A stretch of DNA of 7,301 bases, taken from the NCBI GenBank assembly GCA_030681635.1, contig JAUXRT010000086.1:1-7301 (forward strand), read 5' to 3'. The notes below the pieces were generated by a model that saw nothing but the letters and a program-made list of their open reading frames with translations, searched no databases and had not been told where the DNA came from. Shown piece after piece: positions 1 to 6,197 of the stretch (positions are counted from its first letter, which is position 1; every line of letters starts with the position of its first letter). The stretch comes from Reyranella sp. (GTDB lineage Bacteria; Pseudomonadota; Alphaproteobacteria; Reyranellales; Reyranellaceae). A program made the position numbers and the translations under genes.

Positions 1-1048
1 CGCGCGGGCGGCCGGCCTCGATCTCCTGCCACAGGATCTGGTGGCCCTCGGGCAGCGCGCGGTTGTTGCGCATGGTGAGCCACAGCCGGAGCAGCAGGCG
101 GTCGTGGCCGCTTTCGGCATCGTCCTCGAACGGTGTGCGGCCGTGATAGGTGACGTGGCTGTTGATCAGCTGCAGATCGCCGGGCTCGAGCGTCATCTCG
201 AAACAGAGTTCTTCGGCCGTCGCCATCAGCACGTCGATCGCCTCGCGCTGGAGCGCGGCGAGCTTCGGCACCCCGGGCACGAGTTCGGCCGCCTCGATGA
301 AGGTGAGCGAATAGTGCGAGGTGAGCTTGCCGTCGCGCAGGCCGAAAATCGGCAGCGGATAGGCGGTCTCGCGGGTTGTCGCTTCGCCGTCCTTCTTGGT
401 GCCTTCCTCGCCGAAGCGGCTGCGCCAGAAATCCTGGAACAGGACTTCGAGCAGGTCGGGCCGCTTCGCCAGGATGGCGTTGTGGATGGCGGGCGTGCTG
501 GCAAGCTTGCTGACGCCGCCGGCACGCGCCTGGCGCACGCACAGCAGGCCCACCACGTCGGTGCGGTCGGTATGGAAACGCAGGCCGCCGTTGGTGAGCG
601 TGCGGGCGTAGGAGGAGAGGAAGGTCGAGCCCTTCTCGTCCTTGGTTTCGCCGTAGGTGCGGCCGACATGGGCGCCCTCGTCGCGGATGGCGCGCATCAG
701 TTCGCCGCTGCGGTTCTGGAACACCGGCGTGCCGATATGGGTGCCGAGCCCGAAATACATCTGGCGCAGCTCGTCCTCGCTGTAGCGATCGACCGGAATG
801 CCGCGCAGCTTCATGATGCCGCTGCCGTTCTCGAGCTCGTCGGCGACGTCGTCGAGCAGGTCGCTGATGGTCGGCAGCGCGAAATCCTCGCGCGTGATCT
901 CCTGCCACGGCATGCCGCGCACCGACTTGACCGCGGCGTCGAGCTCGTCGAGCGCCTCGACCGGCAGGTCGCGAATCCAGCGACGGGAATCCTTGATGTC
1001 CTTGCCCTGCCAGACGACGGGGCCGGTGAGGGGGGTACGTGTGGTCAT
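1..1048 (-). CDS. TauD/TfdA-family Fe(II)/2-oxoglutarate dioxygenase (3' end cut by window edge)
   Basis: The reading frame is open for 349 codons and leaves the window without a stop, so the C-terminus is missing. The fold's iron ligands are visible: His159-Thr-Asp161 (in FHTDRTD) and a distal His302 (in YHGRTPF). Arg317 and Arg321 follow, spaced like the two active-site arginines of TauD, so a 2-oxoglutarate- and iron-dependent hydroxylase is expected, acting in the cytoplasm. Family members hydroxylate taurine, gamma-butyrobetaine, 2,4-D and other small acids; the substrate here cannot be told. It follows the regulator gene by 45 bases and is probably the last visible gene of the oxygenase/importer operon. 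The start is uncertain. ATG at 1048 gives the N-terminus MTTRTPLTGP but has only a distant AAAGG, 13 nt upstream. An in-frame ATG at 1084 would add 12 residues and also lacks a clear ribosome binding site. I prefer 1048 because the added residues look unlike a conserved domain. Confidence 0.88.
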   Translation of the reverse strand, partial: MTTRTPLTGPVVWQGKDIKDSRRWIRDLPVEALDELDAAVKSVRGMPWQEITREDFALPTISDLLDDVADELENGSGIMKLRGIPVDRYSEDELRQMYFGLGTHIGTPVFQNRSGELMRAIRDEGAHVGRTYGETKDEKGSTFLSSYARTLTNGGLRFHTDRTDVVGLLCVRQARAGGVSKLASTPAIHNAILAKRPDLLEVLFQDFWRSRFGEEGTKKDGEATTRETAYPLPIFGLRDGKLTSHYSLTFIEAAELVPGVPKLAALQREAIDVLMATAEELCFEMTLEPGDLQLINSHVTYHGRTPFEDDAESGHDRLLLRLWLTMRNNRALPEGHQILWQEIEAGRPR

Positions 1049-1093
1049 GGCGCTACTATACCTTTTGCAAGATGGGGTCGTCATGGAGCATCG

Positions 1094-1819
1094 TCAGCTG
1101 AATCTCTGATTTCCGACGGCATCGAACCGGCTGCCCAGCCGGTAGCGCGACGAGGGGTGCAGGCAGCGCACCATTGTCACCGGAGTGGCGCGCGTCCAGG
1201 TGCGGCGCGTCAGCTGCAGGCAGGGCTCCGATGCCGCGATCTTCAGGCGGTCCGCCTGCTCCGCCGTCGGCAGCACGGCGTCGACGACATGCTCGATCTC
1301 GTCGAACGGCACGTGCTGCACCAGGTAATCGCCGGGCGGCATGGCAGCGAAATCCCGTTCGAGGAAGCCCGGCACGACCTGCGGATTGACGTAGCGGTCC
1401 TCGAGCTGGACCGGGACCTCGTTCTCGAGATGAAGGCACACCGAGTGGAAGACCGATTCGGCGGCACGCAGCCCCAGCCAAACGGCGATGTCGGGCGAGG
1501 CGGCCACCCGTTCGGTGGCGAGCAGCGCGAAACGATAGTCGTGGCCGCGCTGGCGAACCTCGCGGCCGATGCTGGCGATGTGCAGCAGGGTCGATTGCGG
1601 CTTGTCCTCGGCCACGAAACTGCCGACGCCGGCCACCCGCACGATGCGGCCCTTCTGAACCAGATCACGCAGAGCGCGATTGACGGTCATGCGCGACATG
1701 CCGAACTGCTGGACCAGCTCGTGCTCCGACGGCAGGCGGTGGCCGGGCGGCCACGAGCCGTCCTGAATGCGGCGGACGATATAGTCCTCGACCTGCTTGT
1801 AGAGCGCCGTCGGTTCCAT
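1094..1819 (-). CDS. HutC-type GntR transcriptional regulator (UTRA domain), in the transporter operon
   Basis: The 241-residue protein has the GntR winged helix at about residues 7-72 (LPSEHELVQQFGMSRMTVNRAL, then a wing with GVGSFV). A UTRA effector domain follows at roughly 90-232. The helix-turn-helix wording (SRMTVNRAL, VRVAGVGSFVAE) is that of the HutC subfamily, whose best known members repress histidine utilisation genes and release DNA on binding urocanate. The start ATG lies 2 bases after the ATPase stop codon, so translation is probably coupled and the regulator is made with the importer, suggesting autoregulation. It differs strongly from the other HutC-type protein at 5348-6085 and looks like an independent lineage rather than a recent duplicate. 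Its ligand may be the importer's cargo or a breakdown product, which is inference. A generic 'GntR family' name is safe; calling it hutC is not, since another candidate adjoins hutH. Confidence 0.9.
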   Translation of the reverse strand: MEPTALYKQVEDYIVRRIQDGSWPPGHRLPSEHELVQQFGMSRMTVNRALRDLVQKGRIVRVAGVGSFVAEDKPQSTLLHIASIGREVRQRGHDYRFALLATERVAASPDIAVWLGLRAAESVFHSVCLHLENEVPVQLEDRYVNPQVVPGFLERDFAAMPPGDYLVQHVPFDEIEHVVDAVLPTAEQADRLKIAASEPCLQLTRRTWTRATPVTMVRCLHPSSRYRLGSRFDAVGNQRFS

Positions 1820-1821
1820 GC

Positions 1822-2604
1822 TCAGTGATCCGCCGCCATCGCTTCGACCCGGATTTCCTCGGTGAGCTGAGCCTTCAGCGCCATGAACTCCGGCGAGGTC
1901 TTGATGGTGTAGTGGCGGGGATGAGGGAAGTCGGCGGCCACTTCGGCTTTGATGCGCCCGGGCCGCGCGCTCATCACCACGACGCGGTTCGCCATGAAGA
2001 TCGCCTCGTCGATGTCGTGGGTGACGAACATCACGGTCTTCTGAGCCTGCTCCCAGATGCCGAGCAGCAGTTCCTGCATCAGCACGCGCGTCTGGTTGTC
2101 GAGTGCGCCGAACGGCTCGTCGAGCAGCAGGATCTTGGGGTCGTTGGCGAGCGCCCGGGCGATCGCCACCCTCTGCTGCATGCCGCCGGAAAGCTGCTTG
2201 GGGTAATGCTCCTCGAAGCCGCGCAGGCCGACCTGGCCGATGAAGCGCTCGCTGATCTCGCGCTGCCCGGCCGCCGGCATACCCTTTTCGCGCAAGCCGA
2301 AGCAGATGTTCTGGCGCACGGTCAGCCAGGGAAACAGCGTATAGCTCTGGAACACCACGCCGCGGTCGGCGCCGGCGCCGGCGATCGGCGTGCCATCGAG
2401 CAGGATGTCGCCGGCAGTCGGGGTCTCCAGCCCGGCGACCAGCCGGAGCAAGGTGGACTTGCCGCAGCCCGAGGGGCCCAGCACGGTGATGAAGTCGTTG
2501 TCGGCAACGTCCAGCGAGATCGGCTGCAACGCCTGCGTGGGCGGCACGCCGCGACGCACGCCGGGGAAGGTCTTGGCCACATTGCGGATCGACAGCCGGC
2601 TCAC
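1822..2604 (-). CDS. ABC transporter ATP-binding protein, NitT/TauT type
   Basis: This is the cytoplasmic ATPase of the importer encoded with the permease and binding protein upstream. Counting from the GTG at 2604 it has 260 residues, normal for TauB/SsuB/NrtD-like subunits. All nucleotide-binding motifs are intact: Walker A GPSGCGKST at 43-51, Q-loop Gln86, signature LSGGMQQR at 138-145, Walker B ILLLDEP at 158-164, D-loop ALD at 167-169 and switch His196. The frame stays open far upstream because of high GC. I chose GTG at 2604 because it overlaps the permease stop by four bases (GTGA), typical of translational coupling, and because the family N-terminus (RLSIRNVAKTF) begins there; GGAG lies 9 nt upstream. 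The next GTG upstream, six codons earlier, cannot be ruled out. The two-base gap to the following regulator indicates one transcript. Confidence 0.93.
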   Translation of the reverse strand: MSRLSIRNVAKTFPGVRRGVPPTQALQPISLDVADNDFITVLGPSGCGKSTLLRLVAGLETPTAGDILLDGTPIAGAGADRGVVFQSYTLFPWLTVRQNICFGLREKGMPAAGQREISERFIGQVGLRGFEEHYPKQLSGGMQQRVAIARALANDPKILLLDEPFGALDNQTRVLMQELLLGIWEQAQKTVMFVTHDIDEAIFMANRVVVMSARPGRIKAEVAADFPHPRHYTIKTSPEFMALKAQLTEEIRVEAMAADH

Positions 2605-3377
2605 CGCTGCAGGCTCCACGAGAACAGGTGCTGGTTCACCTTCTTGAACAGGACGTCGGAGAGCAGGCCGACCAGGCCGATGACCACGATGCCGGCGATG
2701 ATGTGGTCGGTCGCCATCAGCGCCTGGCTGTCGGTGATCATGTGGCCGATGCCCGACGAGGCGCCGATCAGCTCGGCCACGATGATGTAGGTCCAGCCCA
2801 GCCCCAGCACCTGGCGCAGCGCCTCGGCGATATCCGGCGCGGCGCCCGGCAGCACCACCCGGCGGATCACGCCGCTGTCCCGGCAGCCCAGCGTATAGGC
2901 CGCCTCGACAAGATCGCGGCGCGTGCCGGCCACGATCATGGCGATCATGAGCGTGAGCTGGAAGAAGCAGCCGATGAAAATCACCGTCAGCTTCTGGGCC
3001 TCGCCGATGCCGACCCACAGGATCAACAGCGGGATGAAGGCCGACGCCGGCAGGTAGCGGGCGAAGGAGACGAAGGGCTCGAAGAACGCCTCGATCGGCT
3101 TATAGGTGCCCATCGCGATGCCGAGCGGTACCGCGATGACGGCGGCGAGCAGAAAGCCGCCGACGACGCGCCAGACCGTCATGCCGACATCGAAGCCGAA
3201 CTTCTGGTTGGCGAAGAGGTCCCATCCCGAGAGCAGCGTCTGCCAGGGCGAGGCAAGGAAGTGCTTCGGCACGGCGCCGCTCCAGGTGAGCAGGGACCAC
3301 AGGCCGACGAAGGCCATGAAGAACGCCACGCCAAGAAGGATCCGGCTTTCCCGTGTGACGGGAACGAGTAATTTCAT
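2601..3377 (-). CDS. ABC transporter permease, NitT/TauT type (BPD_transp_1)
   Basis: The 258-residue inner-membrane protein has about six hydrophobic segments: near 12-32, 70-90, 110-125, 129-150, 190-210 and 225-245. The EAA loop that contacts the ATPase is at about 158-178 (EAAYTLGCRDSGVIRRVVLPGA), with the conserved EAA and the terminal glycine. Length and motif match TauC/SsuC-type permeases, which form homodimers in importers for taurine, sulfonates, nitrate, thiamine precursors and similar small molecules. The open frame extends upstream to 3773 inside the binding-protein gene, but ATG at 3377 gives the expected N-terminus. The purine-rich leader GAGAAGAAGAAACGC precedes this ATG, and a stronger AGGAGG lies 17 nt upstream at the edge of the intercistronic hairpin. 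Initiation may therefore be weak or structure-dependent. The stop codon overlaps the ATPase start. Confidence 0.92.
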   Translation of the reverse strand: MKLLVPVTRESRILLGVAFFMAFVGLWSLLTWSGAVPKHFLASPWQTLLSGWDLFANQKFGFDVGMTVWRVVGGFLLAAVIAVPLGIAMGTYKPIEAFFEPFVSFARYLPASAFIPLLILWVGIGEAQKLTVIFIGCFFQLTLMIAMIVAGTRRDLVEAAYTLGCRDSGVIRRVVLPGAAPDIAEALRQVLGLGWTYIIVAELIGASSGIGHMITDSQALMATDHIIAGIVVIGLVGLLSDVLFKKVNQHLFSWSLQR

Positions 3378-3395
3378 GCGTTTCTTCTTCTCATC

Positions 3396-3440
3396 CTCCT
3401 CCCCCGTCGCGCCTCTGAAGGCGCTGCGACGGGGGAGGAG
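3396..3440 (-). repeat. Intercistronic inverted repeat / mRNA stem-loop between binding-protein and permease genes
   Basis: Positions 3396-3410 (CTCCTCCCCCGTCGC) and 3426-3440 are perfect 15-bp reverse complements. Inside them GCCT (3411-3414) pairs with AGGC (3419-3422) around the tetraloop CTGA, leaving only a 3-base bulge (3423-3425). The minus-strand RNA would form about 19 base pairs beginning 11 nt after the binding-protein stop codon. The 3' arm runs into an AGGAGG sequence near the permease start. There is no U-tract, so it is not a standard terminator. Hairpins at this place in importer operons often protect the upstream mRNA and let the binding protein be made in excess over the membrane parts. 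It could also be a copy of a dispersed palindromic element. Confidence 0.8.
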
Positions 3441-3451
3441 AAGGTGAACCT

Positions 3452-4420
3452 TCAGTTCAGGTAGCTGGTGTCGAACAGCGTATCCATGTTGGGCGGCAGC
3501 GTCTTGATCACGCCGATTTCCAGCAGCAGCGCGGCGGCTTCCTTGTTGAAGGCCTGGATCTCGCCACCGAAGAACTTCTTGTTGGCCGCGCGGTCCGCCC
3601 ACTTGATCTTCGACTGCGACTGCTCGAATTGCTCGGCCGTCTGCTTGACGTCGGCGCCCATGATGGTGAAGGCCTTGACCTTGTCCTTGGCGATCATGTC
3701 GAGCGCCTCGAAGTAGCTCTCGACCAGCGCCTTCACCGCCTTGGGGTTTTCCTTGATGAACTTCGGCGTGCAACCGAAGCTGTCAAACACCATCGGATAC
3801 TGCAGCGAGTCGGCGATCAGCTTGCCGGCCTCCGGCTTGTTGCGCACCAGGGTGAGGTAGGGCTCGTAGGTGACTGCCGCGTCGAGATCGCCGGTGCCCG
3901 CGACGAAGGCATTGGCCGCCGCCGCAGGCTCCAGGGTCACGAGCTTCACGTCACTGAGCTTGAGGCCGTTCTTCTTCAGGATCCAGGCCAGGGTGAAATG
4001 CGGGCTGGTGCCGGGCGCGGAGGCCGCCACCGTCTTGCCCTTGAGGTCGGCGACCTTGCCGATGGCGTTGCGCGCGACGATGCCGTCGGAGCCCATGCCC
4101 TGGTCCATCTTGAAGAGCTGGGTCGTGGCGATGCCGTTGGTGTTCCACACGATCCAGGTTTCCACCGTGGTGGCGGCACACTGGAGGTCGCCCGAGGCGA
4201 TGGCGAGGTGGCGGTCCTTCTGCGGGATCTTCTTGATCGACACGTCGAGGCCGTTTTTCTTGTAGATGCCGGCTTCCTTCGCGAGCGTGAGCGGCGCGAA
4301 GCCGGTCCAGCCCGAGATGCCGATGGCGACCTTCGTGTCCTGTGCCTGGGCAAGCGAGGCCCCGCCAGCGAGAGCGGCACCTGCGAGCGCGGCAACGAGC
4401 GTCTTCATGGATTTTGACAT
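3452..4420 (-). CDS. NitT/TauT-family ABC transporter substrate-binding protein (NMT1/THI5-like)
   Basis: This 322-residue protein is the periplasmic receptor of the importer. Its N-terminus is a Sec signal peptide: a lysine-containing start (MSKSMK), an Ala/Leu-rich core and a probable cut after AQA at residue 26. The mature part opens with VAIGISGWTGFAPLTLAKEAGIYKKNGLDV, typical of the NMT1/TauA/SsuA fold, and continues with ATTVETWIVWN, DLKGKTVAA and a second-lobe DAAVTYEP. The start ATG at 4420 has GGAG six bases upstream; the internal ATG at residue 5 is less well placed. Family cargoes include taurine, alkanesulfonates, nitrate, formylaminopyrimidine and aromatic acids. Trp38 and the TWIVW stretch could lie in the pocket, but the ligand cannot be predicted. 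It follows the PhyH-like oxygenase gene by 32 bases and precedes the permease by 74 bases that hold the hairpin. Confidence 0.93.
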   Translation of the reverse strand: MSKSMKTLVAALAGAALAGGASLAQAQDTKVAIGISGWTGFAPLTLAKEAGIYKKNGLDVSIKKIPQKDRHLAIASGDLQCAATTVETWIVWNTNGIATTQLFKMDQGMGSDGIVARNAIGKVADLKGKTVAASAPGTSPHFTLAWILKKNGLKLSDVKLVTLEPAAAANAFVAGTGDLDAAVTYEPYLTLVRNKPEAGKLIADSLQYPMVFDSFGCTPKFIKENPKAVKALVESYFEALDMIAKDKVKAFTIMGADVKQTAEQFEQSQSKIKWADRAANKKFFGGEIQAFNKEAAALLLEIGVIKTLPPNMDTLFDTSYLN

Positions 4421-4452
4421 CGAATGCTCCGTTGGTGGGTGAACTGACTGGG

Positions 4453-5262
4453 TTACGACCGGTGGACGACAGGAAAGATGGGCGCGTCGAACGGATCGCC
4501 GTCGGCCATGGTAAGGCCGGTGAACGGCGGCGATCCGCGACCGGCGCGCTTGGCATAGACCGCATCGTCGCCCACCCAGCGGGCGGAGAAGACGCGGCGC
4601 GGGCGCGGCGAGCGATTGGCGGGCGCGCCGTGCACGGTGCGGAAACTGAAGGCGATGGCATCGCCCGGCTCCATGTCCCAGCCGGCGACGTCGAGTTGGC
4701 CGCGCATCGCCTCGATGTCGGGCATGACCTCGAAGTCGTCGTTCTCGTAGAGGCGCGTGCCGTCGAAGCGCATCGGCCTGAAACCCTTGCCCCAGCGGTG
4801 CGAGCCGCGGATGCATTCCATCACGACATCGCGCGACACGGGATCGAGCGGAATCCAGAAGCTCACGCTCTGCCGGCCTTCGACGCAGTAGTAGGGCTGG
4901 TCCTGATGCCAGGGGGTGACGGTGCTGGTGCCAGGCTGCTTCACGAGCACATGATCGTGAAAGAAGCGCGCCGTCTTCGACTGCATCAGTTGCGCCGCGA
5001 CCTCGGCCGCGTTCGATTCCAGAACGAACGCCTCGAATTGGGAGATGCGCTGCCAGTTGCACAGGTCCTGGAAGAAGGGCGCCGAGCCATCCGCCGGCCG
5101 CACCGTCCGCTCGAGCGGGCTGGGGTCGGCCATCAGCGCATCGATGCCGGCCCGCAACGTGTCCATCCAGGGTCTGAAAACCTGGCGCAGAACGACGACC
5201 CCGTCCCTTTGGTAGGACGCCACATCTTCTTCTGTCGCCGGCGACCGATCCGAACCGCTCAT
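4453..5262 (-). CDS. Phytanoyl-CoA dioxygenase (PhyH)-family Fe(II)/2-oxoglutarate oxygenase
   Basis: The 269-residue protein is complete and of normal family length. It carries the PhyH iron triad His119-Gln-Asp121 (in TPWHQDQPYY) and His211 (in TVHGAPAN). Arg222 follows eleven residues after the distal histidine, the spacing of the 2-oxoglutarate-binding arginine in human PAHX. The strands around ECIRGSHRWGKGF and the MEPGDAIAFSFRTVHG segment are also typical. Bacterial members hydroxylate free small molecules such as amino acids, ectoine or phosphonates, or act in secondary metabolism, so the 'phytanoyl-CoA' name says nothing about substrate here. The start at 5262 has a strong GGAGG (5268-5272) five bases upstream. 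It is the first gene after the promoter/operator region and leads the importer genes, suggesting that its substrate is the imported compound or a derivative. No signal peptide is seen, so it is cytoplasmic. Confidence 0.92.
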   Translation of the reverse strand: MSGSDRSPATEEDVASYQRDGVVVLRQVFRPWMDTLRAGIDALMADPSPLERTVRPADGSAPFFQDLCNWQRISQFEAFVLESNAAEVAAQLMQSKTARFFHDHVLVKQPGTSTVTPWHQDQPYYCVEGRQSVSFWIPLDPVSRDVVMECIRGSHRWGKGFRPMRFDGTRLYENDDFEVMPDIEAMRGQLDVAGWDMEPGDAIAFSFRTVHGAPANRSPRPRRVFSARWVGDDAVYAKRAGRGSPPFTGLTMADGDPFDAPIFPVVHRS

Positions 5263-5280
5263 GCCAACCTCCCCGCAGGT

Positions 5281-5290
5281 TGTCTATACA
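5281..5290 (-). promoter_or_regulatory. Candidate HutC/GntR operator upstream of the oxygenase-importer operon
   Basis: The minus strand reads TGTATAGACA, a near palindrome with TGT/ACA ends. It is one base from TGTATATACA, the core I recall for HutC sites in other proteobacteria. It shares TGTATAG and a final CA with the inverted repeat in the hutC-hutH gap. It lies 18 bases upstream of the oxygenase start codon, about where transcription would begin from the candidate sigma-54 promoter just upstream, a suitable place for repression. Either HutC-type protein in the window could bind it. Assignment is by motif and position only. Confidence 0.5.
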
Positions 5291-5299
5291 GGCTAAGTC

Positions 5300-5316
5300 A
5301 GCACGAATTGTGCCAA
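5300..5316 (-). promoter_or_regulatory. Candidate sigma-54 (-24/-12) promoter of the oxygenase-importer operon
   Basis: The minus strand reads TTGGCACAATTCGTGCT. The GG of the -24 box and the GC of the -12 box are separated by exactly 10 bases, as RpoN promoters require. TTGGCAC matches the -24 consensus fully; the -12 box has GTGC in place of TTGC. The predicted start falls near 5290, at the candidate operator. No convincing sigma-70 -35 box sits 16-18 bases before the nearby TATAGA. RpoN control would fit a nitrogen-scavenging operon, but no enhancer-binding protein gene is in the window, and an upstream activator site was not recognised. An overlapping palindrome, TGCCA-AG-TGGCA (5311-5322), may be another protein site. 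Confidence 0.4.
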
Positions 5317-5347
5317 GTGGCAACCGCTCTGCCGCCGGGACGTGATC

Positions 5348-6085
5348 TCACGTTTGGGACGGCGTGAAGCGCGCGATCAATTCGTGGGCGTTGCCCGGAT
5401 AGGTGAGGCGGACGTGGGTGACGGGGATCTCGGCCCGCCAGGTCCGGCGTTCGACCACCAGGCAGGCTGTTCCCGGCCGCGCGAGAAGCGCCGCCGCCGT
5501 CGAGGCACTGGCGCCGACGGCGCGGATTTTGTGCTCGGCGGCGGTCCACGGCACGCTCTCCAACAGCCATCCTCCGGGTGCCAGCTCCGAGAAATCCTCC
5601 TTGGCCGCCCGCGGTACGGCCGCGAGATTGATCAGCCGTTCCTCCAGACAGAAGACCTTCGCGCCGGCAAAATGCCGGCCGACGAGTGCCAGGATCCGCT
5701 CCGACGCACCGACGCCGAGGCAGGCACGGTCGGTGCGCGTGCTCCTGCGCGCCTCGCGTTCGATAAGCACGAACCGGTAGGGCAGGCCCAGCGCCAGCAC
5801 CTCGGTCTTGATGTCGTGGATTTCCAGCACGGCCGCCTGGGAGTGCGGGCGCTTGACGAAGGTACCCGCCTTGCGGCGGCGTTCGACCAGGCCCGCCCGG
5901 ACGAGTTTCCCCAAGACGCTGCTGACGGTCATGCGCGAGCAGTCGTAGCGTGCCGCCAGCTCATGCTCGGTGGCGATGCGGGCACCCGGCAGCCATTCGC
6001 CCGACAGGATATTTCCCTGAAGGTCGGCGAGAATGCGCTGATGGAGCGAGGCCGGCGGGGGCGGTGGGGTCGCTTTCCTGATCAT
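5348..6085 (-). CDS. hutC: Histidine utilisation repressor HutC (GntR family, UTRA domain)
   Basis: The 245-residue protein has a GntR winged helix at about residues 14-78 (SLHQRILADLQGNILSGEW, then EHELAARYDCSRMTVSSVL and a wing with RRRKAGTFV). A UTRA domain spans about 88-238, with VLEIHDIKTEVLALGLPYRF at its start. This wording is characteristic of alphaproteobacterial HutC, which represses hut genes and is induced by urocanate. Its place, divergent from hutH across 112 bases holding an inverted repeat, agrees. Two positions differ from what I know of the group: IATEHEL where Pro-x-Glu is usual, and SSVL rather than N-x-A/V-L in the recognition helix. The start ATG at 6085 has a weak GGA six bases upstream; an in-frame ATG at 6124 lies inside the operator and is unlikely. 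A Pro-rich stretch (residues 7-11) precedes the domain. No terminator separates it from the next operon, so read-through is possible. Confidence 0.9.
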   Translation of the reverse strand: MIRKATPPPPPASLHQRILADLQGNILSGEWLPGARIATEHELAARYDCSRMTVSSVLGKLVRAGLVERRRKAGTFVKRPHSQAAVLEIHDIKTEVLALGLPYRFVLIEREARRSTRTDRACLGVGASERILALVGRHFAGAKVFCLEERLINLAAVPRAAKEDFSELAPGGWLLESVPWTAAEHKIRAVGASASTAAALLARPGTACLVVERRTWRAEIPVTHVRLTYPGNAHELIARFTPSQT

Positions 6086-6097
6086 GAATCGTCCGGG

Positions 6098-6127
6098 TAG
6101 ACAGGCGTTATTATGTATAGTCATAAT
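6098..6127 (+). promoter_or_regulatory. Candidate sigma-70 promoter of hutH
   Basis: TAGACA (6098-6103) and CATAAT (6122-6127) each differ from the sigma-70 consensus by one base and are 18 bases apart. Transcription would begin near 6134 and leave a leader of about 64 bases before the hutH start. The -10 box lies within the right arm of the inverted repeat at 6109-6128, so a bound repressor would block polymerase. A promoter for hutC must lie in the same gap on the other strand, but I see no clear match there. Confidence 0.5.
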
Positions 6128-6128
6128 A
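6109..6128. promoter_or_regulatory. Inverted-repeat operator between hutC and hutH (likely HutC site)
   Basis: TATTATG (6109-6115) and CATAATA (6122-6128) are perfect 7-bp reverse complements around the spacer TATAGT. The whole 20-bp site is strikingly AT-rich in very GC-rich DNA. Its centre reads TGTATAGTCA, resembling TGTATAGACA upstream of the oxygenase-importer operon. Sitting in the only shared control region, it could repress hutH and hutC together, as HutC does in other bacteria. A TAGACA half-like sequence also lies at 6098-6103. Confidence 0.65.
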
Positions 6129-6197
6129 TGCCCCGGAGCAAGACGAGGCCAGCGGTTCCACTCCACGGCAGGGTCTGGCAGGGAGGATGAGGGGACA

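Noticed and set aside
41..1828. Long plus-strand open frame of 595 codons opposite the TauD-like and regulator genes
   Set aside because: It is antisense to two clearly recognisable proteins and shows the Arg/Ala/Gly/His-rich, domain-free composition of a shadow frame in high-GC DNA.
3396..3440. Reading the hairpin as a rho-independent terminator
   Set aside because: No U-tract follows on the minus strand (the stem runs into GGATGAGAAG), and it lies between a binding protein and its permease in one operon.
5284..5289. TATAGA on the minus strand as a sigma-70 -10 box for the PhyH-like operon
   Set aside because: No acceptable -35 hexamer lies 16-18 bases upstream (ACAATT or similar), and TTGGCA is 22 bases away; the sequence is better explained as part of the operator.
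3452..5323. A single 623-residue protein fusing upstream sequence to the substrate-binding protein
   Set aside because: The extension is only an open frame overlapping the PhyH-like gene. The binding protein has its own signal peptide and ribosome binding site at 4420.
1825..5367. Other long plus-strand frames opposite the importer and PhyH-like genes (1825-2790, 2628-3371, 3629-4417, 4342-5367)
   Set aside because: Each mirrors a conserved minus-strand gene, has no recognisable domain and no promoter or ribosome binding context of its own.
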